Shown: positions 1 to 9,918 of the stretch, piece by piece
How positions within the stretch are numbered: the stretch's first letter is position 1
Layout of the letters: every line of letters starts with the position of its first letter
From: Stenotrophomonas maltophilia
GTDB lineage: Bacteria > Pseudomonadota > Gammaproteobacteria > Xanthomonadales > Xanthomonadaceae
Assembly (NCBI RefSeq): GCF_023518235.1
Contig: NZ_CP090423.1
Coordinates: forward strand, 4,543,001 to 4,607,000
DNA: 64,000 nt
Direction of reading: 5' to 3'
Translations under genes and position numbers: made by a program
The notes under the pieces: generated by a model
The model's database searches: none
Told to the model about the DNA's origin: nothing
The model's input: only the letters and a program-made list of their open reading frames with translations

Positions 1-1875
1 TATCTGGAGCGCGCGCCCTACGGTGGCACCATCGAAGGCGTGGAAGCGGCCAGCTGGGCCTATCTGGGCAAGCCGGCGGCGCAGCTGTCGCATGCCGAGG
101 CCGCGTTGCTGGCGGTGCTGCCGCAGGCACCGAGCCGGCTGCGCCCGGATCGTCATCCGGAAGCGGCGCAGAAGGCGCGCGACAAGGTGCTGACCCGCAT
201 GGCCGAACTGGGTGCGTGGACGCCAGAAGAAGTGGAAGACGCGCGCATCGAGAACGTAGTGGCGCGCTCGCTGCGGCCGCCGCTGCATGCCGCGCTGCTG
301 GCGCAGCGCCTGCATTCGGCGCATCCGGGCCAGGTGCGCATCCAGAGCAGCATCGACATCGGCCTGCAGCGTACGCTGGAAGAGCGCGTGGCCAGTTACT
401 TCTCCACACTGCCCGAGCGTACCTCGGCAGCGCTGCTGGTGGTCGACAACCAGACCCTGCAGGCACGTGCCTACGTCGGCACGCTGGCGTTCGGCGACCG
501 CCAGCGGCTGGGTCATGTCGACATGGTGCAGGCCTGGCGTTCACCCGGCTCCACGCTCAAGCCGTTCCTGTATGCCATGGCCCTCGATGATGGGCTGATC
601 CATTCCGAAAGCCTGCTGGTGGATGCGCCGCAGAGTTTCGGCAGCTACCGGCCCGGCAATTTCGACATGGCGTTCAACGGACCGGTGGGCGCCTCCAGTG
701 CGCTGCGGCTGTCACTCAACGTGCCGTCGGTGGACCTGTTGCAGCGGGTCGGTGCGGCGCGCTTTGCCGCGCGCCTGTCGCATGCCGGCATCCAGCTGCG
801 CTTTCCGCCGGGCAGCACGCCCAACCTGTCGTTGATACTGGGCGGTACCGGCGCGCGGCTGGAAGATCTGGTCGGCGCGTTCGCCGCGCTCAACCGCAAC
901 GGCATCGCCGGCCGCGTGCGTTACACCGGCGACGAACCGATGATCGAACGGCGATTGGCCTCGCCCGGTGCCAGCTGGATCGTGCGCGAGATGCTGGAGT
1001 CGAATCCGCGGCCGGGCTACGGCATCGGCACCTTCGACGTCGGCGGGCGACCGCGCGTGGCCTGGAAGACCGGCACCAGCTATGGCTACCGCGACGCCTG
1101 GGCGATCGGCAGCACCCGCCACTACACGGTGGGGGTGTGGGTGGGGCGCCCGGATGGCACGCCGTTACCGGGGCAGTACGGCGCGGTCACCGCGCTGCCG
1201 CTGATGTTCGAGGTGGTGGACAGCCTGCCGCGCCAGCGTGGTGACTCGGCGGCTGCGCCGATGCCGGCCAGCGTCAGCCAGGAAGACATCTGCTGGCCAA
1301 CCGGCGAGCGTGCCGAGGGCCTGCCGGCTGCGCTCTGCCAGCGCAGGATGCCGGCCTACCTGCTTGATGGCGCGGCACCGCCGACCTTCCCCGAGCGCGA
1401 AGCGCGGCGCTGGCAGCCGGGCCGGCAACGCTATCTGGCCGATGCCAGCAGCGGATTGCGGGTGTCTGCCGATTGCCGCTCGCCGCATGAGGAAGTGGCG
1501 CGCGAGATCGCGCGCTGGCCGGCGTTGCTGTCGCCGTGGCTGCCCAAGGCCACGCGCGAGGCCTCGCAGCTGCCGCCACTGTCGCCGGACTGCCGTGACG
1601 ATGGCCGCGAGGCCAGCGTCGCACTGCACATCGATGGGCTCAACGATGGCGCCGCACTGGCGCGTGCACCCAACGCCGAACATGGCGTACGCCTGCAGTT
1701 GCGCGCGCTGGGCAGTGAGCAACGCGTGGACTGGTTGCTGGATGGTCGCTGGATCGCGCAGACCCATGGCGCGCAGCTGATGCAGCGCGAGTTTGCCGAT
1801 CCCGGCACGCACACCCTGACCGCGCTGGCCGCTGATGGCGCGTGGACGCAGGTGCGCTTCACCGTCCTCCGGTAG
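1..1875 (+). CDS. pbpC: Penicillin-binding protein 1C, 3' part (5' end outside window)
   Basis: This is the C-terminal part of a bifunctional class A penicillin-binding protein that polymerises and cross-links peptidoglycan in the periplasm. The frame is open from base 1, so the gene starts upstream. The first residues are the end of the transglycosylase domain. The transpeptidase domain shows STLK (bases 550-561, nucleophile serine), SLN (712-720) and KTGT (1066-1077). After about base 1200 comes the cysteine-containing C-terminal domain typical of PBP1C. The TAG stop lies inside the GTAG head of a SMAG palindrome. PBP1C usually follows an alpha-2-macroglobulin gene, which would be outside the window. 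An internal GTG at base 40 is not a real start. Confidence 0.93.
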   Translation, partial: YLERAPYGGTIEGVEAASWAYLGKPAAQLSHAEAALLAVLPQAPSRLRPDRHPEAAQKARDKVLTRMAELGAWTPEEVEDARIENVVARSLRPPLHAALLAQRLHSAHPGQVRIQSSIDIGLQRTLEERVASYFSTLPERTSAALLVVDNQTLQARAYVGTLAFGDRQRLGHVDMVQAWRSPGSTLKPFLYAMALDDGLIHSESLLVDAPQSFGSYRPGNFDMAFNGPVGASSALRLSLNVPSVDLLQRVGAARFAARLSHAGIQLRFPPGSTPNLSLILGGTGARLEDLVGAFAALNRNGIAGRVRYTGDEPMIERRLASPGASWIVREMLESNPRPGYGIGTFDVGGRPRVAWKTGTSYGYRDAWAIGSTRHYTVGVWVGRPDGTPLPGQYGAVTALPLMFEVVDSLPRQRGDSAAAPMPASVSQEDICWPTGERAEGLPAALCQRRMPAYLLDGAAPPTFPEREARRWQPGRQRYLADASSGLRVSADCRSPHEEVAREIARWPALLSPWLPKATREASQLPPLSPDCRDDGREASVALHIDGLNDGAALARAPNAEHGVRLQLRALGSEQRVDWLLDGRWIAQTHGAQLMQREFADPGTHTLTALAADGAWTQVRFTVLR

Positions 1876-1993
1876 GTGCCAACCTTGGTTGGCACGTCCC
1901 GTATGTTTGCCACGCTGTTGTAGAGCCGAGCCCATGCTCGGCTGCTCTTGCGACGCGTGTGCAGCGCTCAGCCGAGCATGGGCTCGGCTCTAC
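1872..1993. repeat. SMAG (REP) palindromes, one single and one inverted pair
   Basis: Three GTAG-headed palindromes follow pbpC. The first, at 1872-1895, has a stem around CCAACCTTGG and its GTAG supplies the pbpC stop codon. The other two (1920-1943 and 1970-1993) have the stem AGCCGAGC/GCTCGGCT and face each other, so together they can fold into one long hairpin. GTAG-headed palindromes of this kind are known as SMAG repeats in S. maltophilia. Confidence 0.85.
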
Positions 1994-2009
1994 AGGGAGC
2001 GTCAGACCG

Positions 2010-2585
2010 TCACTCCCCGATCCAGCCATCCAGCAGGTCGGCGAACTCGTCGGCGTGTTCCTCTTCCTGCGCCAGGATTTCCTCAAGGATGCGCTTGGTG
2101 GTGGTATCGCGGTCGCCGATGACGTTGATCATCTCGCGATAGCTGTCGATGGCGATGCGCTCGGCCACCAGGTTCTCGCGGACCATGTCGCGCAGGTCGC
2201 TGCCTTCCTTGTATTCGGCATGCGAGCGCGCGGTCAGCGTATCGGGGTTGAAGTCGGGTTCGCCACCGAGTTGCACGATGCGCTCGGCCAGCTTGCCGGC
2301 GTGCGCCTGTTCCTGCTGTGCATGCTCCAGGAACTCGGCTTTCACCGCGTCGGCCAGCATGCCCTTGGCCATGAAGTAGTGCCGGTAGTAGCGCAGCACG
2401 CAGACGTACTCGGTGGCCAGGGCGTCGTTGAGCAGCTTGATCACCACCTTGCGGTCGGCGCTGTAGCTGTCGGTGATCGCACCGTCCTCGATGTTGCGCC
2501 GGGCACGCTCGCGCAGGGTCTTGCGGTCGCTGATGCCGGGAATCTTCGCTACGGGTTTGGGGGCTTTGGCTGGCTTGCTGGACAT
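2010..2585 (-). CDS. Ferritin-like / bacterioferritin-type protein
   Basis: A 191-residue protein with a lysine- and proline-rich N-terminus (about 25 residues) followed by a four-helix ferritin-like bundle. Carboxylate and histidine ligands typical of di-iron ferritin-like proteins are visible: E in ATEYV, the EHAQQEQAH segment, E in LVAERIAIDSY, and the final AQEEEHADEF helix. The likely role is iron storage or oxidation of iron by peroxide. It starts 29 bases after the peroxiredoxin gene on the same strand, so the two probably form an oxidative-stress operon. The ATG at 2585 has AGAGGA upstream; the frame is open further upstream but that part overlaps the peroxiredoxin gene. The exact subfamily (Bfr, Dps-like or other) is not settled. 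Confidence 0.85.
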   Translation of the reverse strand: MSSKPAKAPKPVAKIPGISDRKTLRERARRNIEDGAITDSYSADRKVVIKLLNDALATEYVCVLRYYRHYFMAKGMLADAVKAEFLEHAQQEQAHAGKLAERIVQLGGEPDFNPDTLTARSHAEYKEGSDLRDMVRENLVAERIAIDSYREMINVIGDRDTTTKRILEEILAQEEEHADEFADLLDGWIGE

Positions 2586-2614
2586 GGCGGGCCGTTTCCT
2601 CTTGCGGTGGACAA

Positions 2615-3097
2615 TCAGGTGGGCAGGTGCTCCAGCACGTACTCGGCCGAAGACACTTCGAACTGGCCGGGCTGTTCGACCCACGCCGCGCGCACCACGC
2701 CATCGACCACGTACAGGGCGAAGCGGCGCGAGCGGATGCCCATGCCCGAGGCGCTGGCGTCGAGTTCCAGGCCGAGCGCGCGGGTCAGTTCGGCGTTGCC
2801 GTCGGACAGCATCAGCAGGCCGTCGGGCACGTTCTGTTCGGCGGCCCAGGCCTTCATCACGAACGGATCGTTGACGGCCATGCAATAGACGTCGATGCCG
2901 CGCTCGCGGAAGTCATGGAATTTTTCGACGAAGCCGGGCAGATGGCGCGCCGAGCAGGTGGGGGTGAACGCACCGGGCACGGCGAACAGCACCACCTTGC
3001 GCGCATCGAACAGCGAATGCGTATCGAGCGTTTCGATGCCCTCGCGGATGCGCTTGAGGGTCACTTCAGGAATGCGGTCGCCGACGTGGATGGTCAT
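2615..3097 (-). CDS. Peroxiredoxin, Prx5 / type II family
   Basis: A 160-residue thiol peroxidase that reduces hydrogen peroxide and organic hydroperoxides. The Prx5 signature PGAFTPTCSARHLPGF holds the peroxidatic cysteine C48, and C72 (DVYCMAVND) sits where the resolving cysteine of type II peroxiredoxins is found. There is no fused glutaredoxin domain, so reduction must come from a separate partner. The ATG at 3097 is preceded by AAGGAG at good spacing. It is the first gene of a probable two-gene unit with the ferritin-like gene. The 260 bases upstream, up to the divergent cbpA, hold no other gene. Confidence 0.9.
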   Translation of the reverse strand: MTIHVGDRIPEVTLKRIREGIETLDTHSLFDARKVVLFAVPGAFTPTCSARHLPGFVEKFHDFRERGIDVYCMAVNDPFVMKAWAAEQNVPDGLLMLSDGNAELTRALGLELDASASGMGIRSRRFALYVVDGVVRAAWVEQPGQFEVSSAEYVLEHLPT

Positions 3098-3358
3098 GGG
3101 GAACTCCTTGCAGGGGCAGGCTAGGGGACCGGATGGGACAGGGGCGTCAAGACATTGGAAACCCGGTGTGCAGGCCCCATCTTCAGGCTTCGCGGCGCAG
3201 GCATCCAGCCACAGTCTGGGGCAGGGCGATGGCCGCCGCATTGCGCAGGATCAGTCGGCCTCACCGGGGCCGCACGAGGGGCGGCGTAGCATCGCCGGCG
3301 CGTAGAATGAACCCGGGGCGGCGCCACCGGCGCGGCCGAAGCGAATCGAGGTAGCTGG

Positions 3359-4246
3359 ATGGAATTCAAGGATTACTACGCCACCCTGGGGGTGGAACCG
3401 AGCGCGGGCGAGGCGGAGATCAAGACCGCCTACCGCCGGCTGGCACGCAAGTACCACCCGGACGTCAGCAAGGAGGCCGGGGCCGAGGACAAGTTCAAGG
3501 CGGTCAATGAGGCCTACGAGGCACTGCGTGACCCGGAGAAGCGCGCGGCCTACGACCAGTTGCGCGCACAGGGCTACCGCCCGGGCGAGGAGTTCAACGT
3601 GCCGCCGAACTACGGCGGTGCCGGCGGCTTCAACTTCGAGGAAGTGTTCGGCGGCGGTGGCGCCAATGGCGGCTTCAGCGACTTCTTCGAGAGCCTGTTC
3701 GCCCGCCAGCGCGGCGGTGCCGGCCCGGGTCCGGGCTTCAGCAGCCAGGGCCATGCGCCCAATCGCGATACCCGCGCCAAGCTGTCGGTACCGCTGGAGG
3801 CGGCCTACAGCGGCGACAGCCTGCGCATCACCGTCAACGGCAAGCAGCTGGACGTGCGCGTGCCCAAGGGCATCCGTCCGGGCCAGGTGATCCGGCTGGC
3901 CGGGCAGGGCAACCATGGCGGCAACCTGCTGCTGGAAGTGGAGTACGCCGCACACCCCCAGTTCGAGGTCGATGGCCGCAACATCCTCTACACGCTGCCG
4001 GTCACTCCATGGCAGGCGGCGCTGGGCACCAGCATCAGCGTGCCGACCCTGGGCGGGGCGGTGGAGCTGAAGATCCCGGCCGACTCCGATGCCGGCCGCA
4101 AGCTGCGCCTGCGCGGGCGCGGCCTGCCGGGCAGCCCGGACGGCGATCAGATCGTTGAACTCGAGATCGTGGCTCCGGCAGCGACCGACGAGGCGCAGAA
4201 GAAGGCCTACCGCAATCTGGCCAAGGCGTTCGGCGAGACGATCTGA
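3359..4246 (+). CDS. cbpA: DnaJ-class co-chaperone, curved-DNA-binding type
   Basis: A 295-residue J-domain protein. The J domain (residues 1-70) carries HPD at 33-35, which stimulates DnaK ATPase. A glycine/phenylalanine-rich linker (about 83-125) leads to the two C-terminal substrate-binding beta domains (about 130-290). The DnaJ zinc-finger repeats are absent, which separates CbpA-type proteins from DnaJ. The ATG at 3359 follows GAGG. No cbpM modulator is seen next to it: the next gene is convergent. A role as a stress co-chaperone is inferred from the family; DNA binding cannot be seen in the sequence. Confidence 0.9.
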   Translation: MEFKDYYATLGVEPSAGEAEIKTAYRRLARKYHPDVSKEAGAEDKFKAVNEAYEALRDPEKRAAYDQLRAQGYRPGEEFNVPPNYGGAGGFNFEEVFGGGGANGGFSDFFESLFARQRGGAGPGPGFSSQGHAPNRDTRAKLSVPLEAAYSGDSLRITVNGKQLDVRVPKGIRPGQVIRLAGQGNHGGNLLLEVEYAAHPQFEVDGRNILYTLPVTPWQAALGTSISVPTLGGAVELKIPADSDAGRKLRLRGRGLPGSPDGDQIVELEIVAPAATDEAQKKAYRNLAKAFGETI

Positions 4247-4269
4247 GACCTGGGTCCGCACGCCTTCCG

Positions 4270-4326
4270 GTAGTGCCGGCCGCTGGCCGGCAGAACAAAA
4301 GCGTGCCAACCAAGGTTGGCACCTAC
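4270..4326. repeat. SMAG pair between convergent genes
   Basis: Two GTAG-headed palindromes in inverted orientation: 4270-4292 (stem TGCCGGCC/GGCCGGCA) and 4303-4326 (stem GTGCCAACC/GGTTGGCAC). They fill the gap between the convergent cbpA and response-regulator genes, where they may act as a bidirectional transcript end. Confidence 0.85.
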
Positions 4327-4336
4327 CGGAGCAGCC

Positions 4337-4708
4337 TCAGCCCTGGCCGGCGAACACCCGCTCCAGCACCTCGGACAGCTCGTCTTCCGAGAACGGCTTG
4401 GTGATGTAGGCCTTGGCGCCCTGGCGCATGCCCCACATGCGGTCGGTGTCCTGGTCCTTGGTGGTCACCAGGATCACCGGGATATGCCGGGTCGCCTCAT
4501 CGCGGGCCAGCGTGCGGGTGGCCTGGAAGCCGTTGAGATTCGGCATCACCACGTCCATCAGGACCAGGTCGGGCAGCTCGGCCTTGGCGGTCTCGACCCC
4601 GGCGGCGCCATCGGTGGCGGTCAGGATCTGGTGCCCGAGCTTCTCGACGATGCGCTGTATCCCCAACAGCTGCGACGGTGAGTCGTCGACGATCAGAATG
4701 CGTGCCAT
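4337..4708 (-). CDS. pilH: Single-domain response regulator, PilH-like
   Basis: A 123-residue stand-alone receiver with D8/D9, phospho-acceptor D52, T82 and K104 in the usual positions. The run GFQATR, followed by VTTKDQDTDRMWGMRQGA, closely resembles PilH, the regulator of type IV pilus twitching motility. No pilG, pilI, pilJ or chpA homologues lie next to it, so it is an isolated copy here, and pathway membership rests on resemblance only. The ATG at 4708 is the first in-frame start that begins the receiver fold correctly. Confidence 0.75.
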   Translation of the reverse strand: MARILIVDDSPSQLLGIQRIVEKLGHQILTATDGAAGVETAKAELPDLVLMDVVMPNLNGFQATRTLARDEATRHIPVILVTTKDQDTDRMWGMRQGAKAYITKPFSEDELSEVLERVFAGQG

Positions 4709-4796
4709 GTTGTTCCCCAGGTAATGCCCGCAGTGTAGTGCGGGCACATTACCGGCGGGAGGGGCACGCGTGCCGTCCGTCGCCTGCCTGCGACGT

Positions 4797-5792
4797 TCAG
4801 TCGATCCGCACCACGGTACGGCCCAGCGAACCGCCGGCCAGCATCCGCTCGAAGACGGCCGGCAGGCCATCCAGGCCGACTTCGGCGGTGCAGATGCGGT
4901 CCAGGTGCTGCGGCTTCCATTGGTTGCCCAACCGCGCCCAGACTTCTTCGCGCAGTCCGCGCGGCGCATTGGCCGAGGACACACCCAGCAGCGACACGCC
5001 GCGCAGGATGAACGGCATCACCGTCATGTCCAGCGTCGGGCTGGCGGCCAGGCCCGCACTGACCACGCTGCCGTAGGGCACGGTCTGCGCCAGCAGGCTG
5101 GCCAGCATGTCGCCGCCGGCATTGTCCAGGCCACCGCCGAAACGCGCCGACTGCAGCGGACCGGTATCGGCCAGCGCTTCGCGCGGCAGCACCTCGGTGG
5201 CACCGATGGCGCGCAGGAAGTCGGCCTGGTCGGGCTTGCCGCTGACTGCATGCACCGTGTAGCCGGCACGGCTGAAGATCGACAGTGCCAGCGCACCGAC
5301 GCCGCCGCTGGCGCCGGTGACCGCCAGCGGGCCCAGTTCCGGGGTCTGCCGGTTGTCCTGCATGCGCAGCAGGGCCAGCGCCGCAGTGAAGCCGGCGGTA
5401 CCCAGCACCATCGCTTCGCGCGGGCTCAGCCCGGCCGGCTGCGCGATCACCGCGCTCGATTCCAGCCGCACGTACTGGCTGTAGCCGCCATCACGGGTCT
5501 CGCTGAGGCCGCAGCCGGTGGCCAGCACCGCGTCGCCTTCACGCCAGGCCGGGTCGGTGCTGGCAACCACGGTACCGGCCACGTCGATGCCCCCCACCAG
5601 CGGAAAGCGGCGCAGGATCCGGCCCTTGCCGGTACCGGCCAGCGCGTCCTTGTAATTGACCGAAGACCACTGCGCGCGGATCAGCACCTGCCCCGGGTTG
5701 AGATCGTCGACATTGAGCTGGGCCAGGCCGCTGCGGTAGCCGGCGTCGTCGTTTTCAATACGGAAGGCGGTGAACGGGGTGGTGGGGGCCAT
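4797..5792 (-). CDS. acuI: Zinc-free medium-chain oxidoreductase, AcuI/YhdH type
   Basis: A 331-residue NADPH-dependent medium-chain dehydrogenase/reductase. The N-terminal GroES-like part contains VNYKDALAGTG and GGIDVAGTV, both typical of the YhdH/AcuI branch (acrylyl-CoA reductase, formerly quinone oxidoreductase). The nucleotide-binding fold begins at VTGASGGVGALA. The cysteine ligands of a structural zinc are not evident, as expected for this branch. The family reduces acryloyl-CoA and so detoxifies an electrophile; the physiological substrate here is inferred. The ATG at 5792 is used; the frame is open upstream but runs antisense through hflK. It is divergent from hflK. Confidence 0.87.
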   Translation of the reverse strand: MAPTTPFTAFRIENDDAGYRSGLAQLNVDDLNPGQVLIRAQWSSVNYKDALAGTGKGRILRRFPLVGGIDVAGTVVASTDPAWREGDAVLATGCGLSETRDGGYSQYVRLESSAVIAQPAGLSPREAMVLGTAGFTAALALLRMQDNRQTPELGPLAVTGASGGVGALALSIFSRAGYTVHAVSGKPDQADFLRAIGATEVLPREALADTGPLQSARFGGGLDNAGGDMLASLLAQTVPYGSVVSAGLAASPTLDMTVMPFILRGVSLLGVSSANAPRGLREEVWARLGNQWKPQHLDRICTAEVGLDGLPAVFERMLAGGSLGRTVVRID

Positions 5793-5945
5793 CGGCGCTG
5801 CCTGACTTCGAGGAAAACGCCACCTTACCCCGCCGGGCCCCTTTCGATCCTGCCGATCCGCCCCATCTTGTATGATCGGTAATGGTTTCACGGCTGGTGG
5901 TGCGGGAAGGGCCCGCGCCGCAGCCCAAATCTTGACGGAGCGTGC

Positions 5946-7079
5946 ATGGCCTGGAATACACCCGGCGGCAACAAGGGCGGACAAGGCCCCGAGGACAATC
6001 GACGCGGGCCGTTCGGCTCCCGCGGCGGTGGCAATGGTGGTGGCTGGGGCGGACTGCCCGGGCCGCTGAAAGACCTGTTCGACGGCGGCATCGTGCGTTG
6101 GGTGGTGGCGGCCGTGGTGCTGCTGGTGCTGTTCTCCAGCTTCCAGCTGATCGGCGAACAGCAGCGTGGCGTGGTGCTGCGCTTTGGCCAGTTCTCGCGC
6201 ATCCTGCAGCCCGGACCGAACTTCAAGCTGCCGTGGCCGATCGAATCGGTTACCAAGGTCAACGCCACCGAGATCAAGACCTTCTCGATCCAGGTGCCGG
6301 TGCTGACCCGTGACGAGAACATCGTCAACGTCTCGCTGAACGTCCAGTACCGCATCGACGACCCGCAGCAGTACCTGTTCGGCACCGTGGATGCCAACCA
6401 GGTGCTGGAACAGTCGGCGCAGAGCGCGGTGCGTGAGGAAGTCGGCCGCGCCGACCTCAACGCCGTGCTGAACAACCGTGGCCCGCTGGCCGTGGCCGCC
6501 GAAGAGCGCCTGCAGGCGCTGCTGAAGGCGTTCAAGACCGGCCTGACCGTGACCGGCCTGACCCTGCAGGACGCCCGTCCGCCGGAAGAAGTGAAGCCGG
6601 CCTTTGACGAGGTCAACGGCGCCCAGCAGGTCAAGGAACGCCTGATCAACGAAGCCCAGGCCTACGCCGCCAAGGTCGTGCCGGAAGCCCGTGGCCAGGC
6701 CTCGCGTGCCCGTACCACCGCCGAAGGCTACAAGCAGGCCGTGGTGTCCAAGGCCGAGGGTGACGCGCAGCGCTTCAGCCTGTTGCAGGCCCAGTACAAG
6801 GACGCCCCGGAAGTGACCCGCAAGCGCCTGTGGCTGGAGACGGTGCAGCAGGTGCTGAGCGAGAACCGCAAGGTGATCGGTGGCGATGGCCGCCAGCTGA
6901 TCTACGTGCCGATGACCGGCGATACCCGTCCCACCACCTCGGCCCCGCCGGGGGTCACCAACCCGGAGGTGGTGATGCCGTCGCTGCCGGGTACGGCGGT
7001 GGAACAGTCCCGTGATCCGGGTCGGCCGGTGGGCCGCCCGACCGGGCGACCGAGCGGCCGTGAGGAGGGCAGCCGATGA
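5946..7079 (+). CDS. hflK: FtsH protease modulator HflK
   Basis: A 377-residue inner-membrane protein. It has a glycine-rich cytoplasmic N-terminus (residues 1-40), one membrane segment (about 50-69) and a periplasmic SPFH/prohibitin domain with long coiled-coil helices. A proline- and arginine-rich tail ends the protein. HflK assembles with HflC into a cage around FtsH and restrains its proteolysis of membrane proteins. The ATG at 5946 follows a GGAG (5936-5939). The stop overlaps the hflC start by ATGA, so translation is coupled. Confidence 0.96.
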   Translation: MAWNTPGGNKGGQGPEDNRRGPFGSRGGGNGGGWGGLPGPLKDLFDGGIVRWVVAAVVLLVLFSSFQLIGEQQRGVVLRFGQFSRILQPGPNFKLPWPIESVTKVNATEIKTFSIQVPVLTRDENIVNVSLNVQYRIDDPQQYLFGTVDANQVLEQSAQSAVREEVGRADLNAVLNNRGPLAVAAEERLQALLKAFKTGLTVTGLTLQDARPPEEVKPAFDEVNGAQQVKERLINEAQAYAAKVVPEARGQASRARTTAEGYKQAVVSKAEGDAQRFSLLQAQYKDAPEVTRKRLWLETVQQVLSENRKVIGGDGRQLIYVPMTGDTRPTTSAPPGVTNPEVVMPSLPGTAVEQSRDPGRPVGRPTGRPSGREEGSR

Positions 7080-7939
7080 AGAGTCCAATCTGGATCGCCG
7101 TGATCGTGGCGGTGGTGCTGGGCCTGCTCGGCTCGGTGTACGTGGTCCGTGAGGACCAGACCGCCATGGTGCTGAACCTGGGCAAGGTGGTGCGTTCGGA
7201 CATCAAGCCAGGCCTGCACTTCAAGGTGCCGGTGGTGGAAACGGTGAAGGTCTTCGACCGCCGCTTCCAGGTGCTCGATACTGCCCCGGCGCGCTACTTC
7301 ACCGCCGAGCAGAAGGACGTCAGCGTCGACTTCTTCGCGATCGGTTACATCTCCAACGTGGGTGACTACTTCCGTGCCACCGGCGGCGATCCGCGCATCG
7401 CCAATGCCCGCCTGGCACCGATCATCACCGACTCGCTGCGCAACCAGATCAACTCGCGCACCCTGCAGCAGCTGGTCTCCGGCGACCGCAGCGAGCTGAT
7501 CGCCGAGCAGCTGAAGGGAATCAACGAAGCTGTGGCCGGGCTGGGCATGCAGATGATCGACCTGCGCATCAAGCAGGTGGACCTGCCGACCGACAGCCAG
7601 GTGATCAACGACGTGTACGAGCGCATGCGCGCCCAGCGCAAGCAGGAAGCCGCCAAGCTGCGTGCGGAGGGCGAGGAGCAGTCGCTGACCATCCGCGCCC
7701 AGGCCGACCGTGACAGCACCGTGCTGATCGCCGAAGCCGAGCGTGATGCGCAGCGCCTGCGCGGTGAAGGCGATGCCGATGCCGCCCGCATCTACGGCAA
7801 GGCCGGCTCGGCCGACCCGTCGTTCTACGCGTTCTACCGCAGCCTGGAGGCCTACCGTGGCTCCATGACCGACGGCAACGGGGTGATCGTGCTGGACAAG
7901 AACGACCCGTTCCTGCAGTACCTGAAGAACGACCGCTGA
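7076..7939 (+). CDS. hflC: FtsH protease modulator HflC
   Basis: A 287-residue partner of HflK with a single N-terminal membrane segment (about 4-22), an SPFH domain, and a helical region rich in E, R and A (about 180-235) that packs into the HflKC cage. Its start codon overlaps the hflK stop by four bases (ATGA). It is followed by a strong GC hairpin with a T-run and then by the small DUF2065 gene and purA, the same gene order as in E. coli. Confidence 0.96.
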   Translation: MKSPIWIAVIVAVVLGLLGSVYVVREDQTAMVLNLGKVVRSDIKPGLHFKVPVVETVKVFDRRFQVLDTAPARYFTAEQKDVSVDFFAIGYISNVGDYFRATGGDPRIANARLAPIITDSLRNQINSRTLQQLVSGDRSELIAEQLKGINEAVAGLGMQMIDLRIKQVDLPTDSQVINDVYERMRAQRKQEAAKLRAEGEEQSLTIRAQADRDSTVLIAEAERDAQRLRGEGDADAARIYGKAGSADPSFYAFYRSLEAYRGSMTDGNGVIVLDKNDPFLQYLKNDR

Positions 7940-7958
7940 GGTCGCAGGGCATTACCCC

Positions 7959-7994
7959 ACGGGGCCCGGCCAGATGCCGGGCCCCGTGCTTTTT
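7959..7994 (+). terminator. Intrinsic terminator after hflC
   Basis: A perfect 12-bp stem (ACGGGGCCCGGC at 7959-7970, complement at 7976-7987) with a 5-base loop, followed by GC and five T. It ends 12 bases before the DUF2065 start codon, so it would cut or attenuate transcription between hflC and DUF2065. Confidence 0.8.
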
Positions 7995-8006
7995 CCGGAG
8001 TCCCCC

Positions 8007-8192
8007 ATGAAAGATCTGTTCGCTGCCGTCTGCCTGGTGGCGGTGCTGGAAGGCCTGTTCCTGTTCGTTGCGCCGATCGCCTGGAAACGCATGGCAGAGC
8101 GCCTGCTGGATCTGCCCAGCCCGGCCCTGCGCAGCTTCGGTGGGCTGGTGCTGCTGGCCGGCCTTAGCCTGCTGTGGTGGGCCCGCCACTAG
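8007..8192 (+). CDS. Small inner-membrane protein, DUF2065 (YjeT) family
   Basis: A 61-residue protein made almost wholly of two hydrophobic segments (about 4-22 and 38-56) with a basic loop between them (AWKRMAERLLDLP). Size, sequence pattern and position between hflC and purA match the YjeT/DUF2065 family, whose function is unknown. The ATG at 8007 follows CCGGAG directly after the T-run of the hairpin. Confidence 0.85.
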   Translation: MKDLFAAVCLVAVLEGLFLFVAPIAWKRMAERLLDLPSPALRSFGGLVLLAGLSLLWWARH

Positions 8193-8238
8193 ACGCCCCG
8201 GGGCGGCGGCCTGCGTTCACATGTGTGGCCCGGCTCTG

Positions 8239-8285
8239 GTAGATGCCAACCTTGGTTGGCGTTGCCGGCCAGCGGCCGGCACTAC
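8239..8285. repeat. SMAG inverted pair
   Basis: Two GTAG-headed palindromes facing each other: 8239-8260 (stem around GCCAACC/GGTTGGC) and 8263-8285 (stem TGCCGGCC/GGCCGGCA). They lie in the 328-base gap between DUF2065 and purA. Confidence 0.85.
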
Positions 8286-8358
8286 CAGGCGGGGCGCCTG
8301 ACCGGCCGGTGAAGCCGCCCGTCGGAAAGGTGGCACCCGACCCCGGAAACCCGGATAA

Positions 8359-9813
<1,455 letters not shown>

Positions 9814-9814
9814 G

Positions 9815-9873
9815 GTAGCGCCGGGCCATGCCCGGCGAAGCGACCATCCGGTAGTGCCGGGCGCTGCCCGGCG
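9815..9873. repeat. Two SMAG palindromes in tandem after purA
   Basis: Units at 9815-9837 (stem CGCCGGGC, loop CAT) and 9851-9873 (stem TGCCGGGC) both carry GTAG on the plus strand. They begin four bases after the purA stop and precede its terminator. Confidence 0.85.
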
Positions 9874-9885
9874 TCGCTGAAAGAA

Positions 9886-9911
9886 GAAGCCCCGCGAAAG
9901 CGGGGCTTTTT
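9886..9911 (+). terminator. purA intrinsic terminator
   Basis: The stem AGCCCCGC/GCGGGGCT with a GAAA tetraloop, followed by a T-run. Confidence 0.85.
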
Positions 9912-9918
9912 CGTTACT

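Noticed and set aside
1872..1993. SMAG clusters considered as a CRISPR array
   Set aside because: Units are palindromic, few, irregularly spaced and in mixed orientation, with no cas genes in the window.
4797..7088. A 763-codon minus-strand frame running from the AcuI-type gene through hflK
   Set aside because: Only 4797-5792 has the protein family pattern. The upstream part is antisense to hflK and exists because high GC content keeps stop codons rare.
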